Positions 1 to 12,022 of a stretch of 64,000 nt of DNA are shown one piece after another. Within the stretch, counting starts at the first letter, position 1; each line of letters opens with the position of its first letter. This DNA comes from Zygaena filipendulae (lineage: Eukaryota; Arthropoda; Insecta; Lepidoptera; Zygaenidae). Under the pieces are notes generated by a model. That model had not been told where the DNA came from. It searched no databases and saw only the letters and a list, made by a program, of their open reading frames with translations. The stretch covers positions 1,619,501-1,683,500 of the forward strand of contig OU015662.1 in assembly GCA_907165275.2 (NCBI GenBank), written 5' to 3'. The position numbers were made by a program, and so were the translations under genes.

Positions 1-247
1 GGGCCACGGCTTCGGTCTTCGAAAATCGAGTTGGCCGCGCCCGCTGAGAACACATTCTGTTTAGCGAAATGAGACGTTATGGACATAGCAATAAGAATTA
101 TGAAAGTGAAAATCACATTATTGACCAGCGGGTTATAATGAAATTCAATAGAACATTATAACCCGGCTAAAGCCAAGAGATATAATGTCTTGCTTTCGGT
201 AAGGTTTACATGACATATAATTCGGCATTGTCGAGCATGTGGTGTGA

Positions 248-334
248 AAAATATATTTTAATCATATTATTGTGTATTATTTTTAAATGGGGTGTATCAG
301 GTTTTCAGTTAATTCATTAACACGCTGTATATAG
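248..334 (-). mobile_element. MITE fragment, family D (TTAATGAATTAACTG ends)
   Basis: Only one end of the element is present. It ends in an inverted form of the terminal sequence TTAATGAATTAACTG. The adjoining block 'aaatggggtgtatcagg' also occurs, reversed, next to the same end in the copies at 29043-29374 and 61921-62150. Confidence 0.6.
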
Positions 335-1445
335 TATATCTAGAGGTTTTCTTTTATAATAATTTAGAGAAGCGGTTTTTGAAATGGAAAAGGCGGAACG
401 GACGAAAACGAAGTTGTTCTGAGACAAAAATTACCCTAAATGTAGGTAGGTACATAGACTTGGGAGATAACTTACAGCCGTGCTAAGTTTTATTCCTCAA
501 ATCAGTTGTATTTGGGTGATGCGCGTTAAAACGTTCACATATCTACCTCCACAATACAAACAGATTTCAAAAGTGTATATTGTATTCGGTTAGAAAATAT
601 TGATAGTAAAAGATAAATAAATGAATGTTTTTTTTTTTGGAAAATCTGGTAACACCAAAGCCAGACGTGTTGGGTTACACTAAAATTAACGTCAGCCCAA
701 CGAGGCTGGCTGACGCGAACAGTGTCGGGTGACGCCGCGCGCCGGGCCGGGCCGGGCCGGTTGAGACGAGCATTAATTATACCGGTATCATGTTGAACAA
801 CCGACTGGCAACACAGCACGTACTATCAGAATTCAAATATTAAATTGGGCTGAAAGAGCTAGATAGATTTAAGAGAAATATTAAAAAAATATACATCGGT
901 ACCTTCAAACCGCACGGATTCTAGCGGTGACCAGAGAGAAGGTAATCACTACGTGACTATTTGAGCGGGAAGTGGAAAGAGGAGGGGGAAGGAGCGGATG
1001 AAAAATCCTTTATCCACTCTAGAAATAATTATTCTAAACCAGAGAGTGCAGGATAAAGTGCATTATTATACAATTTTTAACAATAATTATTTAAACTGGC
1101 GACTTAGTACCTATGTACCTATGCATGCATTAATTAATAGGTATCTCGAGCTACTCCTTCGGTTCCGGTGGAGGCAGGCGGCAGGAGTTTCAAGAAAGAT
1201 TTTACAGTCAAATGTCAATAATTGCAGTTTTACACCGTACAAATGAGACTACTAAAAAAACGTTTATGACGTAACAATTGACACTGGCTAAATGTGCGTA
1301 AATAAATCATTGTAAAAATAAGAAAAAAAAAACCAGCGTATAAGCAAGAGTTTCGCCGGGAATCTATTAGCGGTTGTTTGTCATCCTAATTCCTAACTAC
1401 ATACTATTTTATTACAAATTGCATTAGGTATATACGTACGTTGTC
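335..1445. other. Gene-less AT-rich stretch
   Basis: No coding signal is seen. A short GC-rich run with repeated GGGCC lies near 738-761. Short open frames here show no family resemblance and no splice context. Confidence 0.5.
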
Positions 1446-1541
1446 AGGGGTACAGAAAAGGACATAGGGTACTTTTTATTCCTGAATTCCCACGGGAACT
1501 TAAAAATTAACGCGGATGAATCCGCATAGAACAACTGCTAG
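1446..1541 (+). mobile_element. Helitron-type relic, 3' end
   Basis: Carries the family block 'acagaaaaggacatagggtac' in shortened form, then a degenerate hairpin and a terminal CTAG at 1538-1541. It is a diverged 5'-truncated copy of the family best seen at 6515-6821. Confidence 0.55.
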
Positions 1542-1777
1542 TCTATACACATGAAAATGAATCCCTAATTCCCTTGGTCACGACTAGTCACGAGTCATGC
1601 CATAACTTGACCGATCACCATTAAAATTTTCATTACGTTTTCAGTGGTATAGAGAAGGACATAGGGTAAAACCGCTGGGAACAGCCAGTAAGATATAAAT
1701 GAACTGCCTACCTGACTATAATATATGACTATATGAAATGCTTCATTGTGTTGTTTTTCCTGAATAAATATTTTCTG

Positions 1778-2035
1778 CTAGAAATTTCACTTGCTTTTAT
1801 TTCTGAGTTCGCACGGGAATTCCGAGATAAAAAGTACCCTATATCTTTTTCTGAACTCTTGGGAACGTATATGCAAAATTTCGAGCGGTTTCATTCCGGA
1901 TTTTCCACGTGGATTTCGGGATGAAAAGTACCCTATGTGAGTACTGAGTACCCTTTCGTACTCCTGACAACGTGTACGCGAAATTTCATGATGATCAGTT
2001 GGGTAGTTAAGGTCACTGAGCAAATAATCACTACG
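1778..2035 (-). mobile_element. Helitron-type relic, reverse orientation
   Basis: Begins at CTAG (1778-1781) and runs through two tandem copies of the 'gataaaaagtaccctat' block (about 1829 and 1921). It ends in the 'aaatttcatgatgatcag' block. The duplication inside suggests two insertions or a local tandem duplication. Confidence 0.5.
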
Positions 2036-2938
2036 TTTTAAAAGTAGGCATTTCCATACTTATCGCTGATCCGATCTATGAAAGCATTTTGTGCCAACCG
2101 TACCAATGCAATGTATGACGCGGTCATAGAAATTTGGTTAAGTAGGTATTCCAAAGTTGGTAAAAAAGTTCACGCATAAATCCATAGTAACTTTAGGTTC
2201 AAGGGAGTGTCGCTGGCCTGGTTAAGGTGTTAAAAGGTACTTTCGCGCATAATATAAGTAGTATGGATGTCTAATTAATTATCTATGACTAAATTAGGGA
2301 AATATTTTTTAAATTTGGAATTTCATTATCACATGAAAACAGTAGAGCCGTGGAGTGCGGAGTGAGCGGAGCGGAGTAGCGAACGGTGGGTGTCGGTTTA
2401 CACTAAAATTAACAGCGGCGTCGGGTGTCGACGACTTACAATAATTAAAACGAGCAATTGAAACCGTCTCGCACATCCACCCGAGCCCGGCACGGGAAAA
2501 AAATTGTAATTAAAAATGGAAATTACTTTTATCTGAAACTAATTACATTTTTTAATGTCTCCGTGGAGCCATCTGTCAATAACATGTCTTAAAAGAAAAC
2601 TAGAGAAGAAGAAAATTAAAGCACAAGATATTTTTTTAAAATGATAGGACTTAATAAAATAAGTCTAAAGTATTTTGTGTATAATTTTACTATACGAAGA
2701 ATTTTTTTATCTCTTGTCCTTATTCCGAATCACTTTTATTGCTATGAGGCTCAAAACTTTATGTGATTAAATGCAATTTAATGTCAAAAACATTAAATTA
2801 TTGAAAAGTTTTGGAAATTTTAATGGCCACGTTCAATCGAATACAATTCTTAATTATTGTAAGTAATAAAAACCTAAAAAATAATTCTGGACATGAAAAA
2901 GCATATGGTCGGATCTCAAAATCCGACCAAACAGGCTA
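2036..2938. other. Gene-less stretch, nothing recognised
   Basis: AT-rich sequence with short open frames only. A GC-richer patch at 2340-2510 (sequence around 'ggagtgcggagtgagcgg') has no coding signal that I can support. Confidence 0.4.
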
Positions 2939-3253
2939 TTGGACTAATTTTTTTTGTCCGTCTTGTAGATTAATAAAAAATATTGGACACGTATTTTTTC
3001 TTTTTTTACATAATCAAAAAATAACAGAGATACATTGAGTTGAAATTTTCCCGTGACGTCACTAACTAGTGCAGTTTGTATGGCGGCTTGTTGCGGTAAG
3101 TGACGTCACGATCCCGCACCCTAAACTTTAATGCGCTTTATCTCTGTGTATTTTCATTTATTTGAAAAATAAAAAATACGTGTCTAATGATTTTTAATTT
3201 TCTAAAAGACGAACTAATTAAAATTTTGATTTTCAAAAGTTGTCAACATCCCA
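2939..3253 (-). mobile_element. MITE family A, diverged copy (reverse)
   Basis: Inverted relative to the copy at 49305-49633. It contains the 'tattggacacgtatttttt' block, two GTGACGTCAC palindromes (about 3052 and 3100), and the terminal 'gtcaacatccc' at its right end. The left end is not sharply defined. Confidence 0.65.
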
Positions 3254-4018
3254 AACTCCTTTTTAAAAATAAAATACCTACCTACTAAAATATTTAGGAA
3301 TTATTTTTCGTTAATCTGAGTCAATGATAAATAACATTTAAATTGCATATTTTACATTTTGATGCATGCACTTTATTTTTAAGAAATTCTGTGATGCCAA
3401 AAAAGTTATGTCTATGTCTGTCAACAATTTACTCGTAAATCATTTGGGGTACCTACCTTGTACCTACTTAACATTTTTTGTTTTCAAAGAAACACGCTGT
3501 ATAACCCACAAAAGTAAGTACCATTCAGGTACTACCTATAGTATGTACCTGAAGTCAAATAAATCTATACAGCTATTAATTAACAATTAGGCTCTCAAAA
3601 ATTATAAGGATCAAACCATTCTGACTCCTACGGCCTTGGAAATACGAAACTGAACGTGTGTTGTGTCCAGACATGCTGGTGCGTTCAGTGGACTCTAGTC
3701 ATATGACACGCCCGCCGCTAGGTTTTGTTTGTTCAACCCCCAAGTGGCAAAGAATAAGCTTTCACCAGTCACCACATAGAGACATAGATAATACAAGTGG
3801 ATACTTCTGATGCCGCCCCTTACGATCTCAGACAAATATCAAAACCATAGAGAAAGGAATCAATGACGGGGCATCCTTGCGAGGTCATTCTAAAGTTGTT
3901 TTTAACAATATAATGAAAACAAAAATCATAAATCAAATTACGAACTCTACATATTATTATTAGAAAAAAGTTGAAAGTAAGCGTTCCGAAAGTGTCACAA
4001 GTTCTGAAGCCCGCAGGA

Positions 4019-4055
4019 ATGCCTTTAGAAGATGAGAAGAAAAAATGTACTATTG
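4019..4055 (+). CDS. Possible small coding exon, unrecognised
   Basis: An open frame starting at ATG 4019 runs MPLEDEKKKCTI and meets a strong donor (g|gtaagtat) at 4056. The frame is also open for about 20 codons upstream of the ATG. No downstream exon in the same gene was found and the product is not recognised. It may be a chance frame. Confidence 0.15.
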
Positions 4056-4138
4056 GTAAGTATACACTTTAAAAATAAAATGTATTAGGTAGTTTAAAAT
4101 TCAGATACATAATACATAATTATAATATACCTATAATA

Positions 4139-4345
4139 CTAGCTGTCCCCCGCGGATTTACCCGCGGTGATTGCGGAGTTTCCGTGGGAGTTTCGGGATA
4201 AAAAGTACTCTATGTCACTCACTACCGTAGAACCTACTCTATGTCACTCAGGACTACCGTAGATTCATATAAGTAAGTGAAAGAATTTTCAAAATCGGTT
4301 CAGTAGATCCAGAGATTACCCCTACAACGTCACAAACTAGGTAGG
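4139..4345 (-). mobile_element. Helitron-type relic, reverse orientation
   Basis: Starts at CTAG (4139-4142), followed by the GC hairpin arms 'cccgcggatttacccgcgg' and then 'gataaaaagtactctatgtc'. Its inner part ('aaaatcggttcagtaga') matches the copy at 59453-59658, so these two form a subfamily. Confidence 0.65.
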
Positions 4346-4487
4346 TACCTATGCATATCTCTGGTTTGTGGTCTGAACATATAATAATACACTATAATAA
4401 GTAAAAATTGTAATGACCACAATCTGTTTTGTGTACTTAAATAAATAAATAAATAAACTCACAAACTCACAATTCACAAATTTTACC

Positions 4488-4613
4488 TTTGTTACTCTTT
4501 CACGCAAAAACTACTGAATGGATTTTAATGAAACTTTACAATAATATAGCTTATACATCTGAATAACATATAGGGTACTTTTTATCCCGGAATTCCGGCG
4601 GGATTCTGGCTAG
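4488..4613 (+). mobile_element. Helitron-type relic
   Basis: Has 'gttactctttcacgc', 'aaaactactgaatgg' and 'tagggtactttttatcc' in the usual order and ends at CTAG 4610-4613. The terminal hairpin is mostly lost. Confidence 0.6.
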
Positions 4614-5047
4614 TGGTAAATAATGTTAGAAAATCTTTGGACGAACTTGAACGAGTCCCAGGAACAAAAACAAAACCAAAACTTAAAATCAAAAAGGATA
4701 ATAATTATGTGACGTTTTGTTTTGGTAATATCGATATCGTTCGAAAATAGCGCGACCGGACTCATAGACTAGGTATCTCTTGAAAAACATCCGATATTTA
4801 GTATATGGCAAGAAGATGTACATTGTACAATGCGGAGGCATCGGCTGTCCGGATCGCTTACAGCAGGATATCGAGTGACGCTCCCATAGCTTGGCTCACT
4901 TTCCATGTTATTCAAGTTACATTATTAGCTTGTACTATAATAATAATGCATAATAATTAATGGCAATATCGATGACATTCAACACCAGTCGAAAACTTAA
5001 TACTAACAAATCTAACAACATCAAAGTTTTTGGGAACTCTACAGACG

Positions 5048-5193
5048 AATATGAGTTTGTGAGTTTGTTTATTTGTTACGCTATCATAGTTGAATTTTGC
5101 ATACACGTTGTAAGGGGATACAGACAAAGGACATAAGGTAGTTTATTATAAAACTCCGAAATTAACGCGTGTGAAACCGCGGGGAACAGCTAG
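5048..5193 (+). mobile_element. Helitron-type relic
   Basis: The 3' end is intact: 'gtgaaaccgcggggaacag' then CTAG at 5190-5193. The 5' part is short and diverged. Confidence 0.65.
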
Positions 5194-6194
5194 TAGCTAG
5201 TATAACAAAATATAATAAAATCTTAACTTCTGTTTTAAATGCTCTAAGCCCTAAGGCAAATGCGCAAAGCTCAAGTGACGAAGTAGCAGTAGGCAGATAG
5301 AGCACATCATAATATTTCGTAGACAGTATCGATATCGTTGGGAATTGGAGTAAAAAAAACCTTTCGAATGGCAGACATGGTGCGGGTAAACACAATCTGG
5401 TGATGTTTCAAATCACAGTCCACAAATTGAAAAATAATTTTAGTCATCAACAATAACACTTTGCGACGCTTCCTTGACCGTGTAACCGAAGCTGCGTTAC
5501 GAATCGACCTTCCAACCGCGAATGCCTATCTGCGTCTAAATTAAATGACCCACTAATACTATACAGCGTACAGCTGCACTAATAAATTACACGTTCTCAC
5601 TTGACCGAAGCGACACTGTCAGCACACGATGATTCGTCGCGACAGTGTAATCTGAGTCTTATCCCCACGGAGAAAGGCGCAGCGGACTGTTAGTGGTGAA
5701 TTCGTCTGACAGTGATGCGACCTTGCCCCAATATTGGAGCGCGAGCATCGCACAGTCAACAAAAAAAGATAGACATACATAAAATAGAATGGGTTCAATA
5801 CAGTAATAAAAGTATTTTTCATTACTCATACTCGGAAAGTAGGTCTGAAGTTGCCTGAGAAGCGGGTTGAAAGTAACACTTTTCAGCCCTAGGGAGAATC
5901 GCTTTCAACTGACAGCTGGATACTGCAGAAACTCAAGTTTTTTTTTTATGTCATAGGGGGCATACTTACTGGCCAGTAGCACACCTAGGTAATGGTTGAT
6001 TTGTGTAAAATAAAATTCACTCATTTTTTTCTTTAGCTAATTCCTATTTTTATTTTGACTTTCCTTGCATTCGTAATGAAAAGCACAGTGTTATCCTCGG
6101 GAGAAAGACTTATTTAGTCCCTCGATCTATTGAACCCCGTCTCGGGACTAAATAAGTTACTTTCACCTCTAGGATAACAATGTACTATTATTTG
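5194..6194. other. Gene-less stretch
   Basis: No gene is supported. A short piece at about 5948-5990 ('tatgtcatagggggcat') matches the start of the interspersed repeat at 9545-9675. Frames at 5162-5395 and 5619-5822 on the minus strand show no family resemblance. Confidence 0.4.
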
Positions 6195-6505
6195 CTAGTC
6201 GATCTCCCACGGTTTCTCGCTCGCTTTAATTTCGGAGTTCCCGTTGGAATTCCGGGGTGAAAGTACCCTATGTCACTCCGAAACACTGTAGCTTCATATA
6301 AGTGAAAGAGTTTTTCAAATCGGTTATGTAGTTTTCGAGTTTGTATGTATGGGTGTTTGTTACTCTTTCACCCAAAAACTACTGAATGGATTTTAATGAA
6401 ACTTTACAATAATATAGCTTATACATGTGAATAACACATTGAGTACTTTTTATCCCGGAATTCCGCGGAAATCTCCGAAATGAACGCGAGTAAAACCTCG
6501 GGGAA
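6195..6505. mobile_element. Two abutting Helitron-type relics, opposite orientation
   Basis: A reverse piece starts at CTAG 6195-6198. A forward piece begins near 6355 with 'tgttactctttcaccc' and ends near 6505 with a decayed 'cctcggggaatagca'. Confidence 0.55.
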
Positions 6506-6514
6506 TAGCATACA

Positions 6515-6821
6515 TCTATACTACATAATAAAAGAGTAGAATCCGCGATTCTGTACATTGAATATTTTTAACAAAAACTGACAGAGGACGATAAACGAAG
6601 AGTAACCAACCACAAAAAAGGGTTTTTAAAAATCTTTTGTCTGTCTGTCTGTCTGTTCGCGATAATCTCCGAATCTACTGAACGGATTGTCATGCGGTTT
6701 TCACAGGTAGATTAAGCTTAGCCTGGAGCTACATGTAGGCTTTGTTTCATTGAAACCGGAAGTCGGGATAAAAAGTTGTATAAAAACCTTTCGCGCGGGT
6801 GAAACCGCGAGGCACAGCTAG
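6515..6821 (+). mobile_element. Complete short non-autonomous Helitron-type element
   Basis: Starts with TCTATACTAC just after an A and ends with a GC-rich hairpin (cgcgggtgaaaccgcg) and CTAG just before a T. This fits Helitron rules: 5' TC, 3' hairpin plus CTRR, insertion between A and T. It is 307 bp long, encodes nothing, and contains a (GTCT)n run near 6637-6655. It serves as the reference copy for this family in the window. Confidence 0.8.
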
Positions 6822-7376
6822 TTTATTAATAATCAATTAAAATCGCGGACGCAATTAACTAACTTTACAAAACCTCTTATATCTCGGAAACTAAATGCCG
6901 AGAACTTTTAGCTTGAACGCCCACATATTATGTAGGTATAATCTTTTAAATCTTTCTGTGTTGGACCTCAGACCAAATAAAAACTAAAGACGGAACGTCT
7001 CGAACAAAGAAGCGGAGCCGGTTGCGTTTGCATGTGGTGATTAGGAAAGTGTATGGATTTGCAAAGTTTACTTAGGATTTATGGTGTCTTTTTCTATAAG
7101 TGTGTGCGTGTTTCTGTGTACGTGCACGGCGATGGTGTCTTTTTCCTGGCTTCACTTGTTTGTTCTACGCGTTCCGTCTTGAAAACATTGAAAACAAAAA
7201 GGCTTTAGACTTAGAGCATTTTTCGTGAGTCGTTTGCTTTTTTTTGAACGCAATGCACGTCCCAAATTGTGTAATTTGTCCATTTACAAATTAAAAATTC
7301 TCTGCTTTCGGCATCGTATAAAATACAGACCATTTTATACGATGCAGAGGGAAGCGAATTACCTAAATATGTAGTA

Positions 7377-7660
7377 CTAGTTGTGCCCCGCGGTTTCACC
7401 CGCGCGAAAGGTTTTTATACAACAACTTTTTATCCCGACATCCGATTTCAATGAAACAAAGCCTAATATAGGTATGTAGTTCCAGGCTAAGCTTAATCTA
7501 CCTTTGAAAACCTCATGACTGTCGCGAACAGACAGACAGAAAAGATTTTTAAAAACTTTTTTATGGTTCGTTATACTCTTCTTTTATCACCCCTCTCAAT
7601 TTTAGGTAAAAATATTCAATGTACAGAATCGCGGATTCTACTCTTTTATTATAGTATAGA
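7377..7660 (-). mobile_element. Complete short non-autonomous Helitron-type element, reverse
   Basis: Inverted sister of the 6515-6821 copy. CTAG lies at 7377-7380 (followed by T when read on the minus strand) and the 5' TCTATACTAT at 7651-7660 is preceded by A. The two copies form an inverted pair about 550 bp apart. Confidence 0.8.
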
Positions 7661-8283
7661 TAGATTGAACTAAGATTTTCGAGTAGCCCCCACAACGCAT
7701 TTTCTGCCCTCGGAATTTTGCAAAATACCGATCGTTTTGAAACTGATGAATCGCAACAATACGCCGACGACAAAATGCACTGTCGCTGTTATCGTTTGCA
7801 TGGTATGCAATTTCCCTCAAATTACCTCTTTCAAATCACCATTTGCACGGAATATCGGTAGCGGCCATGTAGCAGCAGTTTATGGATGCACACGAAATTG
7901 ACGATTTGAGTTACATAGATACTTTCTATTTTGCATTTAGAACGAATATAGTAGTTATTTGATAAGGTATCTACTATTGACGGAACATGGTTTTATTGTA
8001 AGAGCAGCCAACTTACATAACTACTCCATTAATTTTTATGGTGTCGATATTGTTTCGAAAGTTGATGTGGGTGTTTGTTTTGTTTACTTTGAGTTGATAC
8101 TAGCTGTGCATGCGGTTTCACCTTATCTACCCAAAATATTACCTAAACGCCTAAACGATATTATCTACCGGTATTTACCCGAAATATTAAACGACAGGTA
8201 TCACCAAAAAAACCCGTAAAATGTCACATACATGCCAAATGGTCGTTCAAGTTCGGTCGAAGGTTAATCAATATTATTATCTA
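7661..8283. other. Gene-less stretch
   Basis: Open frames at 7638-7820 (-) and 7959-8219 (+) have no recognisable product or splice context. Nothing else is seen. Confidence 0.4.
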
Positions 8284-8543
8284 CTAGTTGTGCCCCGCGG
8301 TTTCACCCGCGTTAATTTCAGAGTTTCCCAGGGAATTCCGGGATAAAAAGTACCCTATGTGTTAATCTGATGCAAGTATAAGCTATATTATTGTAAAGTT
8401 TCATTTAAATCCATCCAGTAGTTTTGCGTGAAAGAGTAACAAACATCCATCCATCCATCCATCCATCTATCCATCCATACACACCACAGATAATATAATA
8501 CTGATACATACTTACAAACTTTCGCGTTTATAATATTAGTAGA
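8284..8543 (-). mobile_element. Helitron-type element, reverse, with CATC microsatellite
   Basis: Starts at CTAG (8284-8287) with a perfect hairpin (ccgcggtttcacccgcg) and ends at 'tataatattagtaga'. A (CATC)n tract of roughly nine units sits inside at about 8446-8480. Confidence 0.75.
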
Positions 8544-9544
8544 ATGTTTGACATTGCGACGGTTTTATTTAATAAAGACATTACCAAAACAAAAATGTAG
8601 AATAGATAGACCACATAATAGATAGTATTCAATTTTGGTTTCTTTCTTGGTCCAGGGGGCCGATCGCGCTTTTGATATTACCAAAACAGAATAGGCTATT
8701 TCACTGTTGTTGGAATGTTGATATCCAATAATTACACTCGAAAATAGCATGGATAAGCATAACATAAGCGACAAAATCAATAGATTTGATTAAAAAATAA
8801 AATAGTTATAAACTGTTTAATTTTGACTATATGTCTGTCTCTTTCTAAAACGGAATTATGTATGGCGGTTGTAGGGCGTTACAAGCCGAGTGACGTCACT
8901 ACAGGATTAGCGCTTTCCTTGTCTAACTTGAACTTAGGAGTCATATATCTGTAAGTACAAAAGATACCTATTTGTAAAAGAATAATGCTATTATACTACA
9001 AATACACAAAGGTTTATAAAATAATAATAAAAAATAAGCACTAAAATTCCCTATTGTGAAATGTCAAATATAATATGTTTTTAGATTTCTGTAGATCCTG
9101 ATGCTCGTTCAAGTTCGGGCGAAGGTTAGACAATATTATTTTCTAAATAAGAGTTGAAACGTCACCTTTAAAATAATCAGCGCGATATTTTAAAATTTGC
9201 CGTTAGACGTTTGGTTTTGTTTTGGTAACGCGCGTCGTTATAAAATAGCGCAATCGTCGTTAAAGATTGGTAAAACGTCAACTAACTAACATAGCACTAG
9301 CACAGCACTAACGGCCGCCCTCAGTCGTTTTAATGATTAGGTACTTAATAATTTTTGTGTCGTAGTTTTGTTTGGATTAATATTTCCGAAAGACTCCTAT
9401 AATGACACTGCCCTGTTAAAAGTTTAGTTTCAGTAGTTACTGCGTGATATACCTACGCAGACAGGCACACGAACCGGTTGAGTACATTTTTATTATTAAT
9501 AAGGCTATAATATTATGATATGATGATGTTGGATAATTACATTA

Positions 9545-9675
9545 TATTTTTTTTATGTCATAGGGGGCAAACGAGCAAGTGGTACACCTGATGGTAAGTG
9601 ATTACCGCCGCCCATGGACATCTGCAAAGGCGTGCAGGTGCGTTGCCGACCTGGAATGGGGATGGGGATTTTACA
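9545..9675 (+). repeat. Interspersed repeat ('gtcatagggggcaaacgagc' type)
   Basis: I recognise 'gggggcaaacgagcaagtgg' and 'ccgccgcccatggacatctg' as sequence common in lepidopteran genomes. A shorter relic lies at 5948-5990. I cannot assign it to a class from sequence alone. Confidence 0.55.
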
Positions 9676-10430
9676 AACAAATAAGGATACCTAATGAGAT
9701 CCGGAAACTATGATTGGTGCTGAACAGTGAAATGAACAGTGGAAATCTATTAAAACTTTTTACTTTTTTTAATATAAGTACCTATATGTTTCTGTGAGAT
9801 TCTAAAAGGATTTTGTTGAGCCTTAATGAATAACTTTTTGAACATATTAATAATATTATTATTATTAGGCATTTAAAGATGTATTCAAAACATACGCTGT
9901 ATTTATAATAGTTTCACTGTCCTCAGCCAAAAACTAAAAATTTAAATTTCAATATCTGCTGAGAGGATCAAGTAGTTACCTACCTACAATTATTTTGTCG
10001 AACGATTCTACACTTTTTTTTTTAAATAAATAATGAGTCTCATAAAAATCTGGGCTGGCAGAAATAAAACTCGAAAATACAATACGCGTAGGTACCTATT
10101 TAATTTTTTTTTTTCTAATAGTTTGTATCGGCATACTAAAGTGGAGAATTGCCGTCATATATCAACCGGCGAAGACAAGCGAGTATCCGACTATTATTTG
10201 GGTTACAGACGATCGTTCGGAGGTGCAATAAATTTGATCGACCTCATACTTTCTATGAAATCGTCGCATACGTCTCGTGACGTCATCACCGCCCCGCGTG
10301 GACTCACCGCTGATGGGGTTATTGACATTATTATTAGTATCAACTATTTTTGTGGCGCCAAAGTACTTAAATAAAAAAAATAACTGCGCGAGCGGCTTTG
10401 ACACCGCCTGCATCCGATGCGAACTTCTTT
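9676..10430. other. Gene-less stretch
   Basis: The overlapping frames at 10033-10374 (+) and 10162-10413 (-) are the longest here. They show no domain, no splice signals at their edges and no family resemblance, so I do not call them genes. A TGACGTCA site lies at about 10279. Confidence 0.4.
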
Positions 10431-10612
10431 ACCTATTATAAAACAAAGTCCTGTCTGTCTGTTTGCGATAAACTTAAAAACTACTGAACGGATTTTCATG
10501 CGGTTTGCAACAATCTAGAGTGATTCAAGAAGGTTTGTATGTACTTAGAGTTTATCCTGGAATTCCCGCGGGAGCTGCGAAATGACCGCGGGTGCAATAT
10601 ACATACTTCTAG
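10431..10612 (+). mobile_element. Helitron-type relic
   Basis: Contains 'ctgtctgtctgtttgcgata', 'actgaacggattttcatgc' and 'ggaattcccgcgggagc', ending at CTAG 10609-10612. It is closest to the copy at 60440-60729. Confidence 0.6.
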
Positions 10613-11280
10613 TTGCGTTTAGTGACGATTACAGACCAGCTGAAAACATTGATATAACAACCATAGATTACAAATTGACAACGTAATTTTTTTTTTTTAG
10701 ATCAATGGCTGAAAACAATAAATTGTATCGTCGGCTAGCGGCGGGCTGACTGGGACGGTCTCGGGTTACGTTTTGAGCAAAGGAACGTCTAAAATTACCC
10801 CCGCGCGCGCACACACGCCTCCCGTGGCTCATGCGCGCACACGCACACAGCCGCGCCGCCTATATCTATTATCAAAACATCCAACGGCTCCGGTTACAGC
10901 GATCCGAGCGTGCTTCGGATATCGCGTTACACACTTTAATGGCTGGAAAAGGCCTCGAAAACGTGATATTACACGCGTTTTATTGTGTATAGCGAAATGT
11001 AATTAATATTGAAACCGTACACCGAATAATTTATTCGTTGTAAACACGGAGTAGTGGGTAGGTAGGTACGTGGGACTGGGACCTGGGCACATAGCGCGGA
11101 GTCGGGCCTCCCCTCGCGAATCTGCACGGTATCAAATTTATAAATACGATTCCGCATCTCCTGTTACCTCGACAGATGAAACAGGCTGGCTGCCAAGCAA
11201 AACCGAGATGTAACGCGGCGATACGTTTACAGCGGAAATTCACGTCAATGTCGGGAAAATTACACGAAACTAAATATTAC
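10613..11280. other. CpG-rich stretch next to a putative first exon
   Basis: From about 10735 to 10940 the sequence is rich in CG and in alternating purine/pyrimidine (CGCG/CACA) runs, unlike its AT-rich surroundings. It lies downstream of the minus-strand exon at 11281-11358, so it would be in that gene's first intron. No coding frame is supported. Confidence 0.35.
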
Positions 11281-11358
11281 CTTGATCTCTTCCTCGTTCT
11301 CCTTTTTCACGTGCGCCCTTGGCGGTGACGCTGTCTTCGGTGGTGTTTTGCTGCTCAT
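11281..11358 (-). CDS. Probable first coding exon of an unidentified gene
   Basis: On the minus strand an ATG in good context (aaccATGagc) at 11358 opens 26 codons: MSSKTPPKTASPPR, then a charged run ending KKENEEEIK. They end exactly at an intron donor (aag|gtaatatt) in phase 0. The peptide is basic and Pro/Ser/Thr-rich, then Lys/Glu-rich, as in the disordered N-termini of many regulatory or cytoskeletal proteins. The next exon would lie below 11279, but I found none in the remaining 11 kb; long introns or exons beyond the window edge could explain this. The CpG-rich, GC-box-bearing sequence just upstream (11359-11690) supports a real transcription start. I do not recognise the product. Confidence 0.4.
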
Positions 11359-11690
11359 GGTTAAATTTAAACTTCACTTTTTTCACGCGTGTAACTCTCA
11401 TAAAAAATATTTTTCTAGTTGGCGAAAGTTTTTTTTTTCTGAAATTTATTTTTTACTCAACGAAATTTTACGCGTAAACATTTGAGAAGTGCGTCCGTAC
11501 ACACCTCTCGATCCGTACGTGTTACCCGCGCAACGTTTGGTGCGCGAGTCGCGACTGATGTGGAGCGCTCATTGGCGTAGCGCTGTTCGGCTTTCAGCAT
11601 GGTGAAAAGCTCAACTGTATTTTTCCCCTCGTCTGCGAAATGGGCGGGCCTAAAAGCTCGCACAAGCACTTAGCGCCAAAGGCGATTCAA
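11359..11690 (-). promoter_or_regulatory. CpG-rich putative promoter / 5' UTR
   Basis: This block is clearly richer in CG dinucleotides than its flanks and contains a GC-box-like 'gggcgggcc' at about 11642. It lies directly upstream of the ATG at 11358. No TATA box is obvious. The call is an inference from composition and position. Confidence 0.35.
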
Positions 11691-11827
11691 AAGTTTTCTT
11701 TTGTTTTTTAATTTTAATGAAGATTAGATACCTACCTACCTACTTACAAAGTAATTTTGTTATTTTATAATTTTTATTGTCAACTAGCTAGTTAGCTGTG
11801 CCCGGCGGTTTTTTTTTAAAATAGTGT

Positions 11828-12022
11828 AATTAATAATAGTGTAAATAAAAAAATGTATTTTATTTTAAAAAAAGCGTGGGGTGCATGGTATCAATAGTTA
11901 TAAATATTTTATTGACAGATATGAATGAGTAGAAGGATTATCATTTCGATAATATCTTAAAAAGCACCCCACGCTTTTTTTGAATAAAATACATGTTTTT
12001 TTTATTTACACTTATTAATTTA
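11828..12022. repeat. Palindromic MITE with 'agcgtggggtgc' arms
   Basis: Left arm 'taaaaaaagcgtggggtgc' at about 11866-11885 pairs with the right arm 'gcaccccacgctttttttg' at about 11965-11983. The outer flanks (gtaaataaaaaaatgtatt / aatacatgttttttttattt) also pair. Arms are about 50 bp around an 80-bp loop. Confidence 0.7.

Noticed and set aside
10033..10413. Overlapping plus and minus frames of 113 and 83 codons
   Set aside because: No family resemblance, no splice signals, and the two frames are mutual shadows.
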